64,000 nt of DNA from Photobacterium profundum SS9 (GTDB taxonomy: Bacteria > Pseudomonadota > Gammaproteobacteria > Enterobacterales > Vibrionaceae), in the NCBI RefSeq assembly GCF_000196255.1, contig NC_006370.1, forward strand, positions 2,307,411-2,371,410. The letters are read 5' to 3'. Within the stretch, counting starts at the first letter, position 1. Each line of letters starts with the position of its first letter. Of this stretch, positions 1 to 9,853 are shown in pieces. The notes below the pieces were generated by a model, which saw only the letters and a program-made list of their open reading frames with translations, was not told where the DNA came from and did not search any database. The translations under genes and the position numbers were made by a program.

Positions 1-2
1 AA

Positions 3-1139
3 TTATACGGTACTTTCGATGTCGGTATCCCTATCACTGAAGTCAGTGAAGCGGCGAAAGGCATTGTAATGACTCAGTTAATCGCCATCTTAGCTATCTT
101 CTCTATCTGTGGCTGTATACTTATGTGGCTACTAGGCAAACTCTTAAGACCGCTTTCCGGATTACAGCATGCCTTAGAAAACATATCTAAAGGCGATGGC
201 GATCTTACTATTCGACTGCCCGTACGTGGCAACGATGAGATCGCCCATATTTCTACTGCCTTCAATACCTTTGTGGGCAAAATCAATGAAATTATTGGTC
301 AAGTAGTCAATACAGGGACAGAGCTAGGCCACTCTGCAACTGAACTTCATAGCCAATCTCAGAAAGCGTTATCAAGAGGTCACGAACAAAGCGAACAGTC
401 TTTATTAGTCGTGACTTCGATGAATGAAATGATCGCAACAATTGGTGAAATTTCTCAAAATGCAGCCAGTGCAGCAGAATCAGCAGAGAGCGCCAACGTC
501 GAAACTCAGGAAGGACAAAAAATCTTACAGGAAGCAACCAGTAGCATTACAAATCTTTCTTCTGAAATGAACAATATGTCAGAGGTAATTACTTCCTTAG
601 CAGAAAAAACACAATCCATAGGGTCTATTCTTGACGTTATTCGAGGTATTTCAGACCAAACCAACCTATTGGCGTTAAATGCGGCTATTGAGGCAGCACG
701 GGCTGGTGAAGCGGGTCGTGGTTTTGCTGTCGTTGCCGATGAAGTAAGAAACCTTGCGACCAAAACGGCTCAATCAACGAATGAAATTCAAAACATGATT
801 GACCAGCTACAAAATGAAGCAAAAAATGCTGTCGATGCAATGAACAGCAGTAAATCATTAACCGTAGAAGGCGCTGTAGCAACAGAAAAAGCTCAGCAAG
901 CCCTTGAACAAATCTCAGTGCAGATCATGACAATACTTGATATGAATACGCAAGTTGCTACTGCTACAGAGGAACAATCTAGTGTTGCCAATGAGATCAA
1001 CCTCAATATGGACACAGTAGATAGCTCGGTGAAAATTGGTTTAACGGCTAGCCAAGAGTTAGAACAATCAAGCCAAGATCTAGAAAAACTAGCTCAAACA
1101 TTGGATCATCATGTTGGTTCCTTTAAAATTAACCACTAA
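3..1139 (+). CDS. Methyl-accepting chemotaxis protein, 3' part
   Basis: The frame is open from the window edge, so the true start lies upstream and the ligand-binding domain is missing. What is visible runs in order: the end of a periplasmic region, a membrane segment at codons 24-46 of the visible frame ([17 protein letters not shown]), a HAMP linker (with LRPLSG and GDLTIRL), then a long coiled-coil signalling domain. The conserved hairpin tip is present ([19 protein letters not shown], then [10 protein letters not shown]), which contacts CheA/CheW. The protein should sit in the inner membrane and pass ligand signals to the flagellar phosphorelay. No CheR-docking pentapeptide is seen at the C-terminus (ends SFKINH). 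A terminator follows directly. Confidence 0.95.
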   Translation, partial: LYGTFDVGIPITEVSEAAKGIVMTQLIAILAIFSICGCILMWLLGKLLRPLSGLQHALENISKGDGDLTIRLPVRGNDEIAHISTAFNTFVGKINEIIGQVVNTGTELGHSATELHSQSQKALSRGHEQSEQSLLVVTSMNEMIATIGEISQNAASAAESAESANVETQEGQKILQEATSSITNLSSEMNNMSEVITSLAEKTQSIGSILDVIRGISDQTNLLALNAAIEAARAGEAGRGFAVVADEVRNLATKTAQSTNEIQNMIDQLQNEAKNAVDAMNSSKSLTVEGAVATEKAQQALEQISVQIMTILDMNTQVATATEEQSSVANEINLNMDTVDSSVKIGLTASQELEQSSQDLEKLAQTLDHHVGSFKINH

Positions 1140-1158
1140 CATGTAGAGCCTTTTAATT

Positions 1159-1190
1159 AGCCCCTTTTTTATTAGGGGCTTTATTTTATT
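1159..1190 (+). terminator. Rho-independent terminator of the chemoreceptor gene
   Basis: Stem AGCCCC/GGGGCT with an A/T-rich loop, followed by a T-rich run, 20 bases after the chemoreceptor stop. Confidence 0.8.
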
Positions 1191-1207
1191 CACAAGACAA
1201 CAGAAAT

Positions 1208-1269
1208 GACTCTGAATCTTGCACTTTGAGATCACTCTGAATCCTGCATCTTGAGCTAGCTTGGGTATA
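1208..1269. repeat. Remnant end of the 265-bp dispersed repeat
   Basis: Positions 1228-1269 match the terminal ~42 bases of the full copies (compare the end of the copy at 19459-19725). The preceding 1208-1230 looks like a second, more decayed copy of the same end. It lies between two genes, just after a terminator and beside the stop codon of the L,D-transpeptidase gene. Confidence 0.7.
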
Positions 1270-1272
1270 CCA

Positions 1273-3009
1273 CTATCTACGATAGTTTTTCATTGATATA
1301 AATTGAGAATCGATCGCTTCTTTTTGCGGGCTATCATACCCGTAAATATCTTCACGCATTTGTAGGGTGTTCTTTTCATCAATCCACGCAGTAAGATAAA
1401 CAAAATCGACACCTAAACGCTGAGACAGCCTAACCGTATCTAAATCGCCATCTTTCAACATTGCATTAAACGATTCAATATTCTTACGTTTTTGAAAGTC
1501 GATAATAAAATTGGCTAAATCATACGCTTTTTCGACACGCACACACCCAGAGCTTAAATTCCGCTTTGTTTTATTAAACAAGCCTCTTGCGGGGGTGTCA
1601 TGTAAATATATCGAGTAATCATTTGGCATTAAAAACTTAACGCGACCTAAAGAATTACTTGGACCAGGCCCTTGCTGAAACTCATGGGGGAACGTTTTAG
1701 GATTTACACTAGACCAATCTATTTGATCTGCCGGAATTTCAGTACGATCACGCCAGCTATTCAATATACGCATATTATGCGCAGTTAAGTAATCACGAGA
1801 ATGCTTCACTTTAGGAATAACATCTTTTCGTTTAATCGTTTCAGGTACATTCCATGTTGGATTTACCACCATGGTATTTATTGCTGATGAGAACAAGTTA
1901 GTTGGACGGCTTGTTCGGCCAACAATCACTTTGGATTCAAAAATCACATTACCTTGCTCAAAAATTTTCAGCATATAATCAGGAATGTTCACCCAGATAT
2001 GCGGCTGGTTATCAATCACATTGATATTTCGAAAGCGCTGTATATTTACAGCGACTCGACGCGCAATATCAGTATACGGCATCACTAACTGGGCTGTTGT
2101 TGCTGCACCGATAATGCCATCATCAGCTAACCCATTACGTCGTTGAAAGCGCTTAATCGCTTCTAGCATTGTGCCACTGTTGGTTATTGTTGGCATTTGT
2201 GTAATGAACGTGTACTCAGCTTCCGTCATGTCATTTAAATCGAATAGCACCTTAGCAAGCTCTTTACCTGCAACAATAGCATCACCTTTGCGGATAAGCC
2301 CTTTCAGATCAGATCGCGTCAAACTGTGGGGTGGCAATTGCTGTAATCTTTCAATCACAGACATGCTTTGCTCAAAAGGAATATTCGCGGGACGAGTAAG
2401 TGTCAATTTATCCATTGTTATCGGAAAATAATGCTGTGCACCAAATGAACTCGGCTGCACCGAAAAATTAACGGGGTCCAATGTAAACAAGGTAGTTCTA
2501 TTACGCTGAATCGTATTCAAATACGTGCGGTAAACAAAGTAACTATCTGTGGCAAGTAAATCGTATGCTCGCTGATCATTATATTTATCAAGCCTATACA
2601 GCTCACCTAAACGCACTTCAAGCCCTGTAACCATTCCTGTATCAACAACGGATTTTAACTGTAATTCAAACTCTCGTCGTTGCTCGGGATTTTGCCACAG
2701 TGGATAAAAATAATTATCCGCATAGGCTTGCTCTGCCAACATCTTAAAGCACACTGTTGAACCAGAATTAGGGCATAGCTGTCGACTGCTATTTACCGTA
2801 ATCGCATCAAGATAAGACCAATCAACATGGCTTGTGGGTAAATTAGCATTAATCGGCGCGAGTGGTTTTACTGAAAAGTCAGGGGTATCTATCGACGAGC
2901 GAACTGAAAAAACACCCGACTCTACCGCAAAGGCACTACTAGAAATAAAAAAAGATAACGCAACAAGAGTGCTGAAACGTTGAATAACAATTCGCTTATG
3001 ATTAAACAT
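1273..3009 (-). CDS. L,D-transpeptidase, YcbB/LdtD type
   Basis: This 578-residue protein starts with a signal peptide (hydrophobic LVALSFFISSSAFA). A peptidoglycan-binding domain lies near residues 265-310 (RFQRRNGLADDGIIGAAT) and a YkuD catalytic domain near 340-500. The catalytic motif is complete: His of YLHDTP at about 470 and the nucleophile Cys of SGCVRVEKA at about 489. Enzymes of this type form 3-3 cross-links in peptidoglycan in the periplasm. Length and domain order fit the YcbB group better than the short ErfK/YbiS group. The exact role (cross-linking or lipoprotein attachment) is inferred from the family. Confidence 0.9.
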   Translation of the reverse strand: MFNHKRIVIQRFSTLVALSFFISSSAFAVESGVFSVRSSIDTPDFSVKPLAPINANLPTSHVDWSYLDAITVNSSRQLCPNSGSTVCFKMLAEQAYADNYFYPLWQNPEQRREFELQLKSVVDTGMVTGLEVRLGELYRLDKYNDQRAYDLLATDSYFVYRTYLNTIQRNRTTLFTLDPVNFSVQPSSFGAQHYFPITMDKLTLTRPANIPFEQSMSVIERLQQLPPHSLTRSDLKGLIRKGDAIVAGKELAKVLFDLNDMTEAEYTFITQMPTITNSGTMLEAIKRFQRRNGLADDGIIGAATTAQLVMPYTDIARRVAVNIQRFRNINVIDNQPHIWVNIPDYMLKIFEQGNVIFESKVIVGRTSRPTNLFSSAINTMVVNPTWNVPETIKRKDVIPKVKHSRDYLTAHNMRILNSWRDRTEIPADQIDWSSVNPKTFPHEFQQGPGPSNSLGRVKFLMPNDYSIYLHDTPARGLFNKTKRNLSSGCVRVEKAYDLANFIIDFQKRKNIESFNAMLKDGDLDTVRLSQRLGVDFVYLTAWIDEKNTLQMREDIYGYDSPQKEAIDSQFISMKNYRR

Positions 3010-3361
3010 CGTTATAGCGTTCCTTATTGTTTAAAAATAGATAAATGCCAATCAGTGACACAAAGTACATCAAGCAGTAATACAAGCTTGAGCCAACTTC
3101 GCTCATCACTAAATAATGTTCATACTCTTATATTTAGACAAAAAAACACCATTCATACAATTTAACGTCTCTATTTTTAATTATTAATTATCTCAACTAA
3201 TGTTTACTAAACATCTCAATCTGAGCAAAAAGACATTTAAGATACTGATTAAAATCAATAAAAACATTAAATCTCATTTCTTAATATGCCTTTATTTTGA
3301 CGCCTAGATAAAATGCCTAATTTGGTATTTTATCTATTACTCCCACAAGACAGTGCTCTTA
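3010..3361. other. Intergenic region, AT-rich
   Basis: This 352-base gap should hold the promoter of the L,D-transpeptidase gene (reading leftward). It also holds an inverted repeat, AGATAAAAT at 3306-3314 and ATTTTATCT at 3327-3335, placed just past the stop of the DUF333 lipoprotein gene and possibly its terminator, although there is no clear U-tract. I see no gene with coding character here. Confidence 0.4.
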
Positions 3362-3613
3362 TTATTTCTGATTTTCACGAAAATAAACCCATTGCTCGAC
3401 AGTTGTTCCATCAGATAACTGGCAATACCCTACGCTATTACCCTCTGTATCTTTTTCCATCACAAGCTTACCTCCCTGCTCTGTACAGAAAACAGAAGCA
3501 GGGTTAGCCATACCAATAGGCTTTACTGGCTCGGGTTCTTTTGTTGAACACGCAGATAAAAATGACGCCGCTATCACTACACCAAATAATACCGCTACTT
3601 TCTTTGAAATCAT
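3362..3613 (-). CDS. DUF333 lipoprotein
   Basis: Small (83 residues) lipoprotein: the signal peptide ends in a lipobox LSAC at about residues 18-21, then a short linker, then a DUF333 domain with the usual pattern (ANPASVFCTEQGG, YCQLSDGT, EQWVYFR). The start at 3613 has a GGAG site just upstream; a longer in-frame reading to 3799 lacks one and would put 62 unrelated residues ahead of the signal peptide. It is divergent from yjjI. DUF333 proteins are small envelope proteins of unknown function, sometimes labelled hemolysin-like without good reason. Confidence 0.85.
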   Translation of the reverse strand: MISKKVAVLFGVVIAASFLSACSTKEPEPVKPIGMANPASVFCTEQGGKLVMEKDTEGNSVGYCQLSDGTTVEQWVYFRENQK

Positions 3614-3755
3614 TTTATTCTCCATATAACAAAATAGACGTGATCGACAACAGTCGATTTCCCAAATGGAAATATACACCTTTATATTTTTCACTTCTGG
3701 AAACTTATTGTTCACGCTACATTCATACCCATACAGTTTAAATGGATATATTGTG

Positions 3756-5342
3756 ATGACTTTACAAGACAAGCTTAGACGCATAATTACAGATAACACG
3801 CTGACAGTTAAACAAAAGTCGACCTACCTCTCATTAGAAGCAGAAGCGAGTCTTGACTATGTTCCCGTTACAGAAGGCGTAAACACCGCGATGAAAGCAG
3901 GTATTATCTGTGACATGTTTGAAGGACATGCTCCCTTTAAGCCGCGCTATGTCTTACCTGATTACGCTAAGTTTCTTCAAAATGGCTCGGTATATTTAGA
4001 ATTGCCTCCGGTAGCCGATTTTGATGATGCATTAAATGCGCTAACAATCATTTACCACCATGTTCCTTCTGTAACGAATATTCCAGTCTATTTAGGTGCT
4101 CTTGACGATATTTTGATCGATTATGTACAAGATTTAACACACGATGAAATATACAGAAAATTGAAACGATTTTGGATCATGCTTGATCGCACTTTGCCCG
4201 ATGCATTCATGCACGTGAATATTGGCCCTACTGATAATATTATCTGCCGAACCATTTTAAAAATTGATGCAGAGCTGAAGCAAATCGCACCAAACCTTAC
4301 CTTTATGTATGATCCAGAAATCACACCAGATGATTTACTGCGCGTAGCAACGACCAATATATGTGAATGCAGCAAGCCACACATTGCTAACTACCCTATT
4401 CATGCCAAAACCTATGATGAAAAAGGCTTCGGAATTGTAAGCTGTTATAACTCATTACCTTTAGCGGGTGGTGCCAATACATTGGTGCGAATGAACTTAA
4501 AACAAGCCGCACAACAAGCCAAAAACAGTACATTTTTCTTAGCCGAAACCTTGCCACATTATTGCCAAGTCATGTATGAACTGATTGAAGCACGTACGCA
4601 GTTTCTACATGAGGAATCACATTTCTTTGATAGTTTCTTGGTGAAGGAAGGATTAATTGAAGAGAATCGCTTTGCCCCTATGTTTGGTATCTACGGTATG
4701 GCAGAAGCGGTCAATATCTTAATTGAAAAAGATGGGCAAGAAAAAGACACAGCGGATAAAGAAAGCCGCCACGCAACAAAAGAAAATCTATATGGTCATG
4801 ATCAAACTGCGAATCAATTAGGTCATCAGATCTCAGCAACACTCGATCGTATTGTGAAATCGACACCAGTAAAGTATGGCTATAACAACCGTGCTCTATT
4901 GCACGCCCAAGGTGGCATAAGCCTTGATAAAGACGTAACACCTGGCGTACGTATTCCTTATGGCACAGAACCCGACCCTGTTACACATATCCAAGCATTG
5001 GCTTCACATCACCAATATTACACATCGGGTATCAGTGAAATTCTGACGATTGACGAAACTGTAAAAGACAATCCTGAGGCAATGTACCAATTGTGTAAGG
5101 GCGCTTTAAACCTTGGCTTTCGTGAATTTACGGCTAACGTTGCTTCAAACGACCTAGTACGCGTGACAGGCTATATGATCAAGTTATCTGATGTTGCGGT
5201 ATTTAAAGAAAAAGGGTCTCGCACCAATACCACTTGGCTAGGCGCAGAGGCATCTGAAAATACAGGAATTTTGAACCGTAAACCCCGTGTCGCCTGTCAT
5301 GAACAATCGCCGGTTTATACAGAGTCCAAGTATACAGAATAA
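3756..5342 (+). CDS. yjjI: YjjI-family glycyl radical enzyme
   Basis: 528 residues, close to the 516 of E. coli YjjI. The C-terminal glycyl-radical motif is RVTGYMI with the radical Gly at about residue 472. Candidate active-site cysteines are in NICECSKPHIAN and GFGIVSCYNSLPLAGG. The enzyme is expected to work without oxygen after activation by the SAM radical enzyme encoded next door. Its substrate is unknown. The ATG at 3756 was chosen because the residues before it (from 3666) do not resemble the family; the Shine-Dalgarno is weak. The gene is followed 78 bases later by yjjW, as in enterobacteria. Confidence 0.9.
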   Translation: MTLQDKLRRIITDNTLTVKQKSTYLSLEAEASLDYVPVTEGVNTAMKAGIICDMFEGHAPFKPRYVLPDYAKFLQNGSVYLELPPVADFDDALNALTIIYHHVPSVTNIPVYLGALDDILIDYVQDLTHDEIYRKLKRFWIMLDRTLPDAFMHVNIGPTDNIICRTILKIDAELKQIAPNLTFMYDPEITPDDLLRVATTNICECSKPHIANYPIHAKTYDEKGFGIVSCYNSLPLAGGANTLVRMNLKQAAQQAKNSTFFLAETLPHYCQVMYELIEARTQFLHEESHFFDSFLVKEGLIEENRFAPMFGIYGMAEAVNILIEKDGQEKDTADKESRHATKENLYGHDQTANQLGHQISATLDRIVKSTPVKYGYNNRALLHAQGGISLDKDVTPGVRIPYGTEPDPVTHIQALASHHQYYTSGISEILTIDETVKDNPEAMYQLCKGALNLGFREFTANVASNDLVRVTGYMIKLSDVAVFKEKGSRTNTTWLGAEASENTGILNRKPRVACHEQSPVYTESKYTE

Positions 5343-5420
5343 GAAACAAGACGAACTAAACTGTTATACCAATTACTAAGAACTAATAAAGCCACACACC
5401 CAATAAGCGGCATATTCGAC

Positions 5421-6377
5421 ATGAGTGAAAGACAGAAAACGGTTCAATCGCATAACCAACACATGCTAAATGATGAAGATTCGATAACTGCAGCTTCCAC
5501 AGCTACACGTTTAAATGCGCGAACAGCGACAGTCAGCAAAATTCTGAATTTCTCTTGTGTCGATGGCCCCGGTAACAGGCTGGTGATTTTCTTGCAGGGG
5601 TGTAACTACCAGTGCAAAAGCTGCCATAACCCACAGACCATCGATATGTGTAATCACTGCGGTGATTGTGTCGCAACTTGTCCGACGAATGCACTTTCGT
5701 TTATTTCTAGCAAAGTCATTTGGGATGCGTCGTTGTGCTCCCATTGTGATAATTGCTTAGCTGTATGCCCGAAGCAATCTAGCCCGAAAACACAACAATA
5801 TACAGTTATAGAAATGCTGGATGTTATACGTAGCAACCTATTTTTCATATCAGGTATTACCATTACGGGTGGTGAGGCTACGCTTCAATTGGGCTTTATT
5901 CAGGGATTATTTAGTGCGATTAAATCATCGTCAGATTTACAACATTTAACCTGCATGATTGATAGTAACGGGAGTTTACGCACCACAAGCTGGGCTAAGC
6001 TGCTTCCTTTTACAGACGGTGTAATGATTGATTTAAAAGCATGGCAAGAAGAAACCCATTTGTGGCTAACTGGGCGGCAACATCATCGTGTCTTTCAAAG
6101 TATCGAGCTACTAGCACAGCACAATAAGTTGTACGAAGTGCGGTTGTTACACATACCAGGACAAACAGATTTTGATGCTGAAGTTGATGAGCTTGCCAGT
6201 TATTTAACCCAATTATCTAAAGACACACGTATTAAGCTAAATGCGTTTCAGCATCATGGCGTAACAGGTGAAGCATTAACATGGGAAACGTGCCAAGAAA
6301 GTGATATTACCCATTTAGCTAATCAGCTTACCGAACGTAATGTAACAAACATTGTAATGCCATCGGTATATCTATAA
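5421..6377 (+). CDS. yjjW: YjjW-family glycyl-radical-enzyme activase
   Basis: A radical-SAM protein of 318 residues. The motif CNYQCKSC supplies the CxxxCxxC ligands of the SAM-binding [4Fe-4S] cluster. Two ferredoxin-type clusters follow (CNHCGDCVATCP and CSHCDNCLAVCP), and GGEAT binds SAM. It should install the glycyl radical in YjjI. The first ~35 residues are not conserved-looking, so the true start could be slightly downstream. The pair is probably one transcription unit. Conditions of use (anaerobic) are known for the enzyme class, not shown here. Confidence 0.9.
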   Translation: MSERQKTVQSHNQHMLNDEDSITAASTATRLNARTATVSKILNFSCVDGPGNRLVIFLQGCNYQCKSCHNPQTIDMCNHCGDCVATCPTNALSFISSKVIWDASLCSHCDNCLAVCPKQSSPKTQQYTVIEMLDVIRSNLFFISGITITGGEATLQLGFIQGLFSAIKSSSDLQHLTCMIDSNGSLRTTSWAKLLPFTDGVMIDLKAWQEETHLWLTGRQHHRVFQSIELLAQHNKLYEVRLLHIPGQTDFDAEVDELASYLTQLSKDTRIKLNAFQHHGVTGEALTWETCQESDITHLANQLTERNVTNIVMPSVYL

Positions 6378-6446
6378 AACAACGGATATAGCACTTCGCC
6401 ATTTACAGGTGCAGATACAAAGCAGGCATATAGTGCCCCACCTAAA

Positions 6447-7376
6447 TTACATGTCTATATCTTTGCAGCACGCTTTTATTTGTTCATACATCCAACGGTG
6501 AGCCGGATCATTCATACTTGGTTGATGCCACACCAAGCTATAAGCCACATCGCCGTAATTAAACGGTAAAGGCTTGTTGATTAATCCTTTAGCTTGAAAG
6601 GCAATATTTGCCCAACGACGAGAACAGGTAAACAGTAAATCACTATGATGGCACATCAATGCCGCGCTACCAAAATCAGACACTGTTACGGTGATTTTTC
6701 TTTTCTTATGCTGTTGCGCTAATTGCATTTCAAAGAAAGGGACATTTAAATCAGTATCCATAATACCAATGTGCCCATAACTTAGGTAGTTATCGATACT
6801 CAATGTTTGATCGGATAAAGGGTGCGATGGATTCATCAAACACACCATGTCATCGTCGATTAAGGTTTCCCAGATAAGGTTATTTTGAGTGCTCGGTGGC
6901 TGGCTTCTATCATGCGGTAATATCACAAAATCAAGCTTACCTTTGGCTAGCGCATCAAAACCTAAACTATCTTTCGACCAAATATCTAAACGAATATTCG
7001 GTGCAAGGTTTAATACATGGGTGCTTAACTTTGCCGCTATTAACTCAAAAGTACTTTCTCGCATCGCTAATGAAAAACCACCTTCATAACGCGAAGGGTC
7101 GAAAGCCTCTTGCGTCATAATTTGGTTCATGTCGTTAATCATCTGATGAACACTTGGACCAAGTCTTCGTGCCAACGGGGTTGCAACAAGCTTATTACCA
7201 TGACGGTAAAACAGCTCATCATTCAAAGAATCACGCAACTGGCTTAATGTTTTACTGACTGATGACGGGCTAACACAAAGACGCTCTGCACTGCCCGTTA
7301 CGCTTAATGTATCTAACATGACATGTAAGGTAATCAAGTGTTTCATGCTAATTCGAGAAAGCTTTATAAGATCCAT
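6447..7376 (-). CDS. LysR-family transcriptional regulator (YidZ-like)
   Basis: 309 residues: an N-terminal winged helix-turn-helix (about 10-70, with SAERLCVSPSSVSKTLSQLR) and a C-terminal type-2 periplasmic-binding-like effector domain. The HTH and overall length recall YidZ, a LysR regulator linked to anaerobic nitric oxide resistance in E. coli, but I cannot separate it from other members by eye. It converges on yjjW; control of yjjI-yjjW is possible but unsupported. Confidence 0.85.
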   Translation of the reverse strand: MDLIKLSRISMKHLITLHVMLDTLSVTGSAERLCVSPSSVSKTLSQLRDSLNDELFYRHGNKLVATPLARRLGPSVHQMINDMNQIMTQEAFDPSRYEGGFSLAMRESTFELIAAKLSTHVLNLAPNIRLDIWSKDSLGFDALAKGKLDFVILPHDRSQPPSTQNNLIWETLIDDDMVCLMNPSHPLSDQTLSIDNYLSYGHIGIMDTDLNVPFFEMQLAQQHKKRKITVTVSDFGSAALMCHHSDLLFTCSRRWANIAFQAKGLINKPLPFNYGDVAYSLVWHQPSMNDPAHRWMYEQIKACCKDIDM

Positions 7377-7438
7377 ATCGCTCTATTCATAACCCATTCA
7401 ATTTAAAGCTTCAACTTACCGTTCAGAACACTTTACTA

Positions 7439-7468
7439 ACAAAAAAGCCGCGAAAAAGTCGCGGCTTC
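7439..7468 (-). terminator. Rho-independent terminator of folE
   Basis: Stem AAGCCGCGA/TCGCGGCTT around a short loop, with a run of T on the minus strand just past it. Confidence 0.85.
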
Positions 7469-7485
7469 CGATAAATCATTTTTGC

Positions 7486-8139
7486 CTAGCGAATGCCGTG
7501 GAAAAACTCAGCACGCGTTGCAGGAATCCTTTTAAAGATACCGCCAAGTGCAGTCGTCGTCGTTTCACTGGTTGCATCCATCACACCACGTGCTTTCACG
7601 CAGTAGTGGGTCGCATCAATCGTTACGGCCACATCATCACTTTCAAGCAATGTTTGCAGCGCAACTAAGATTTGCTGTGTCATTCGCTCTTGCACCTGAG
7701 GGCGCTGAGCAAAGAAACGAACGATGCGGTTAATCTTTGATAGACCAATGATTTTACCACGCGGAATGTACGCAACCGTCGCTTTACCATCAATCGTAAC
7801 AAGGTGATGTTCACAAGTACTGGTCAGCGTAATGCCTTTTACACGTACCATTTCATCACATTTCATTTTGTTTTCGATTACGGTAATTTTTGGGAAATTC
7901 GCATAATCTAAACCTGAAAAGACTTCATCAACATACATCTTAGCGATGCGATGCGGAGTTTCCATTAGGCTATCGTCGGTTAAATCTAACGACAATAACT
8001 CTAAGATCTCACGCATGTGATATTCGATCTTTTCTTTTTTCTCTTCGCGGCTTACCACTTTACTCGTCATGGGTGTTTCAAGCCCACGTTCTTCAAGTGC
8101 TGCGCGTACCATCAATGCAGATTCGCTTAATGCTGTCAT
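7486..8139 (-). CDS. folE: GTP cyclohydrolase I (FolE)
   Basis: 217 residues, the normal bacterial length. It converts GTP to 7,8-dihydroneopterin triphosphate, the first step of tetrahydrofolate synthesis, in the cytoplasm. Zinc ligands are visible: Cys109 and His112 in STCEHHLV and Cys180 in [11 protein letters not shown]. The family signature DEMVRVKGI and the [17 protein letters not shown] core are intact. A strong GGAGGGG site precedes the ATG at 8139. It is divergent from moeA, an arrangement found in Vibrionaceae. Confidence 0.97.
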   Translation of the reverse strand: MTALSESALMVRAALEERGLETPMTSKVVSREEKKEKIEYHMREILELLSLDLTDDSLMETPHRIAKMYVDEVFSGLDYANFPKITVIENKMKCDEMVRVKGITLTSTCEHHLVTIDGKATVAYIPRGKIIGLSKINRIVRFFAQRPQVQERMTQQILVALQTLLESDDVAVTIDATHYCVKARGVMDATSETTTTALGGIFKRIPATRAEFFHGIR

Positions 8140-8446
8140 TCTTTCCCCTCCAACTGGCTTGGGCTTTAATGCGAAAACAAGCCCAACGTGTCATGTTTGT
8201 ACTAAAAACGTCTACAAATTTATATGTAGCGATTGCCTACAAACACACTTCCAGAGCTAAATCTGACCGAAGGATACCTGTAAATAAACACAATTACACC
8301 ACGTAAATGATAAGTGAATAGTTGAAACTCCTTTTTTTTGTCATAATAATCATTCAAGCAAATACCAATCAAGAATATTGAGCAAATTTCAATCTTACTT
8401 GGTTGTTGTTCAAGCCTATGACTTATAACTAACGACGGACACCAAT
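8140..8446. promoter_or_regulatory. Divergent promoter region folE/moeA
   Basis: This 307-base gap must carry the leftward folE promoter and the rightward moeA promoter. It is AT-rich toward moeA. I see no riboswitch-like fold or clear operator. Confidence 0.4.
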
Positions 8447-9682
8447 ATGGGATGTTGTGACGCACCAGGTTTAATGCCTGTAGAAACGGCTTTAGATAAA
8501 ATTTTGGCTGACGTTAAGCCACTGAGTTCAGTAATGACTGTTGCACTTTCTGATGCAATGGGACGTGTTCTTGCTGAAGATATTCTTTCTCCAATCAATG
8601 TACCACCTTTTGCTAATTCGGCGATGGACGGTTATGCCCTTCGCGCTGACGATCTAAAAGATAGCGATACTCTTGTTCTGTCTGGCAAATCTTTTGCTGG
8701 CGCTCCCTTTGAAGGTGTATGCGAAGCAGGTCAATGTATTCGTATTATGACTGGCGCTCAAATGCCAGAAGGCACTGACGTTGTCATCATGCAGGAAGAA
8801 ACGGAAGTCGAGGGTGATAACGTTCGCTTCCTTATCAAGCCTAAAGCTCATGACAACGTTCGCCCTATTGGTGACGATATACATCAAGGTGATACGGTTA
8901 TCGCCAAAGGTACACGTATTACAGCGCGTGAAATGCCACTACTCGCCTCTTTAGGCATTGCTGAATTCACCGTTTTTGCACGCCCTGTTGCGGCATTCTT
9001 TTCAACGGGTGATGAGCTACGCCCAGTTGGCGAACCATTAGCAGCAGGTCAGATTTACGACAGCAACCGTTATGGTATTCGTGCGTTACTTGAAAAATTT
9101 GGTTGTGATGTATTGGATTTAGGCATCATTCCAGATAACCCTGAAAAACTACGTGCAGCATTCAAAAAAGCAACAACAGAAGCTGACGTACTGGTTACAT
9201 CTGGTGGTGTTAGCGTCGGTGAAGCTGACTACACTAAAGACATTCTTGAAGAACAAGGTGAAATTGGTTTCTGGAAAATAGCCATGAAGCCAGGTAAACC
9301 ATTCGCGTTTGGTACGATTGATAATACGTGGTTCTGTGGTTTACCGGGTAACCCTGTTTCTGCAATGCTAACGCTGTACCAGCTTGTTCAGCCGATGCTA
9401 GCGCAATTGTCTGGTCATTCTCAGTACCAGCCGCCACAACGCATAACAGCGAAGGCGACAACGCTCTTTAAGAAACGTCCTGGTCGTACTGATTTCCAAC
9501 GCGGTATCTATCAAATTAATCCGCAAGGACAACTTGAAGTCGCCACAACAGGTAATCAAGGTTCAGGTGCGTTCAGCTCTATGCATCAAGCTAACTGCTT
9601 TGTTGTGCTTGAACAAGAACGTGGCCGCGTTTCTCCGGGTGAAGATGTGACTATCGAATTGTTTAATCATTCAATGTATTAA
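8447..9682 (+). CDS. moeA: Molybdopterin molybdenumtransferase MoeA
   Basis: 411 residues. MoeA inserts molybdate into adenylated molybdopterin, the last step of molybdenum cofactor synthesis. Recognisable blocks are NSAMDGYALRADD near residue 65, the MTGAQMPEGTD block near 100, the MPT-binding TSGGVSVGEADYTKD near 250, and GLPGNPVSAM near 300. The product supplies enzymes such as NapA at 34548-37040. It is followed by a hairpin and then moeB. Confidence 0.96.
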   Translation: MGCCDAPGLMPVETALDKILADVKPLSSVMTVALSDAMGRVLAEDILSPINVPPFANSAMDGYALRADDLKDSDTLVLSGKSFAGAPFEGVCEAGQCIRIMTGAQMPEGTDVVIMQEETEVEGDNVRFLIKPKAHDNVRPIGDDIHQGDTVIAKGTRITAREMPLLASLGIAEFTVFARPVAAFFSTGDELRPVGEPLAAGQIYDSNRYGIRALLEKFGCDVLDLGIIPDNPEKLRAAFKKATTEADVLVTSGGVSVGEADYTKDILEEQGEIGFWKIAMKPGKPFAFGTIDNTWFCGLPGNPVSAMLTLYQLVQPMLAQLSGHSQYQPPQRITAKATTLFKKRPGRTDFQRGIYQINPQGQLEVATTGNQGSGAFSSMHQANCFVVLEQERGRVSPGEDVTIELFNHSMY

Positions 9683-9786
9683 GCATTAGGTATGTTAAAA
9701 ATTAAATATATTAAGCGTCCGATTTACTGAACTTTTGATATATAAGTTTTTTACATACAAAGTACCCGCTTGAATACGCGAACCAG

Positions 9787-9817
9787 AAAAACGGGATATT
9801 ATTGATATCTCGTTTTT
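9787..9817 (+). terminator. Hairpin between moeA and moeB, probable terminator
   Basis: AAAAACGGGATAT pairs with ATATCTCGTTTTT and ends in a T run. It may stop or attenuate transcription between moeA and moeB. Confidence 0.65.
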
Positions 9818-9853
9818 CATATCCCTTTACTCTCTACAAAACAGGAACATATT

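Noticed and set aside
3313..3507. Open reading on the plus strand before the DUF333 gene
   Set aside because: It overlaps the lipoprotein gene antisense and lacks a ribosome site or family features.
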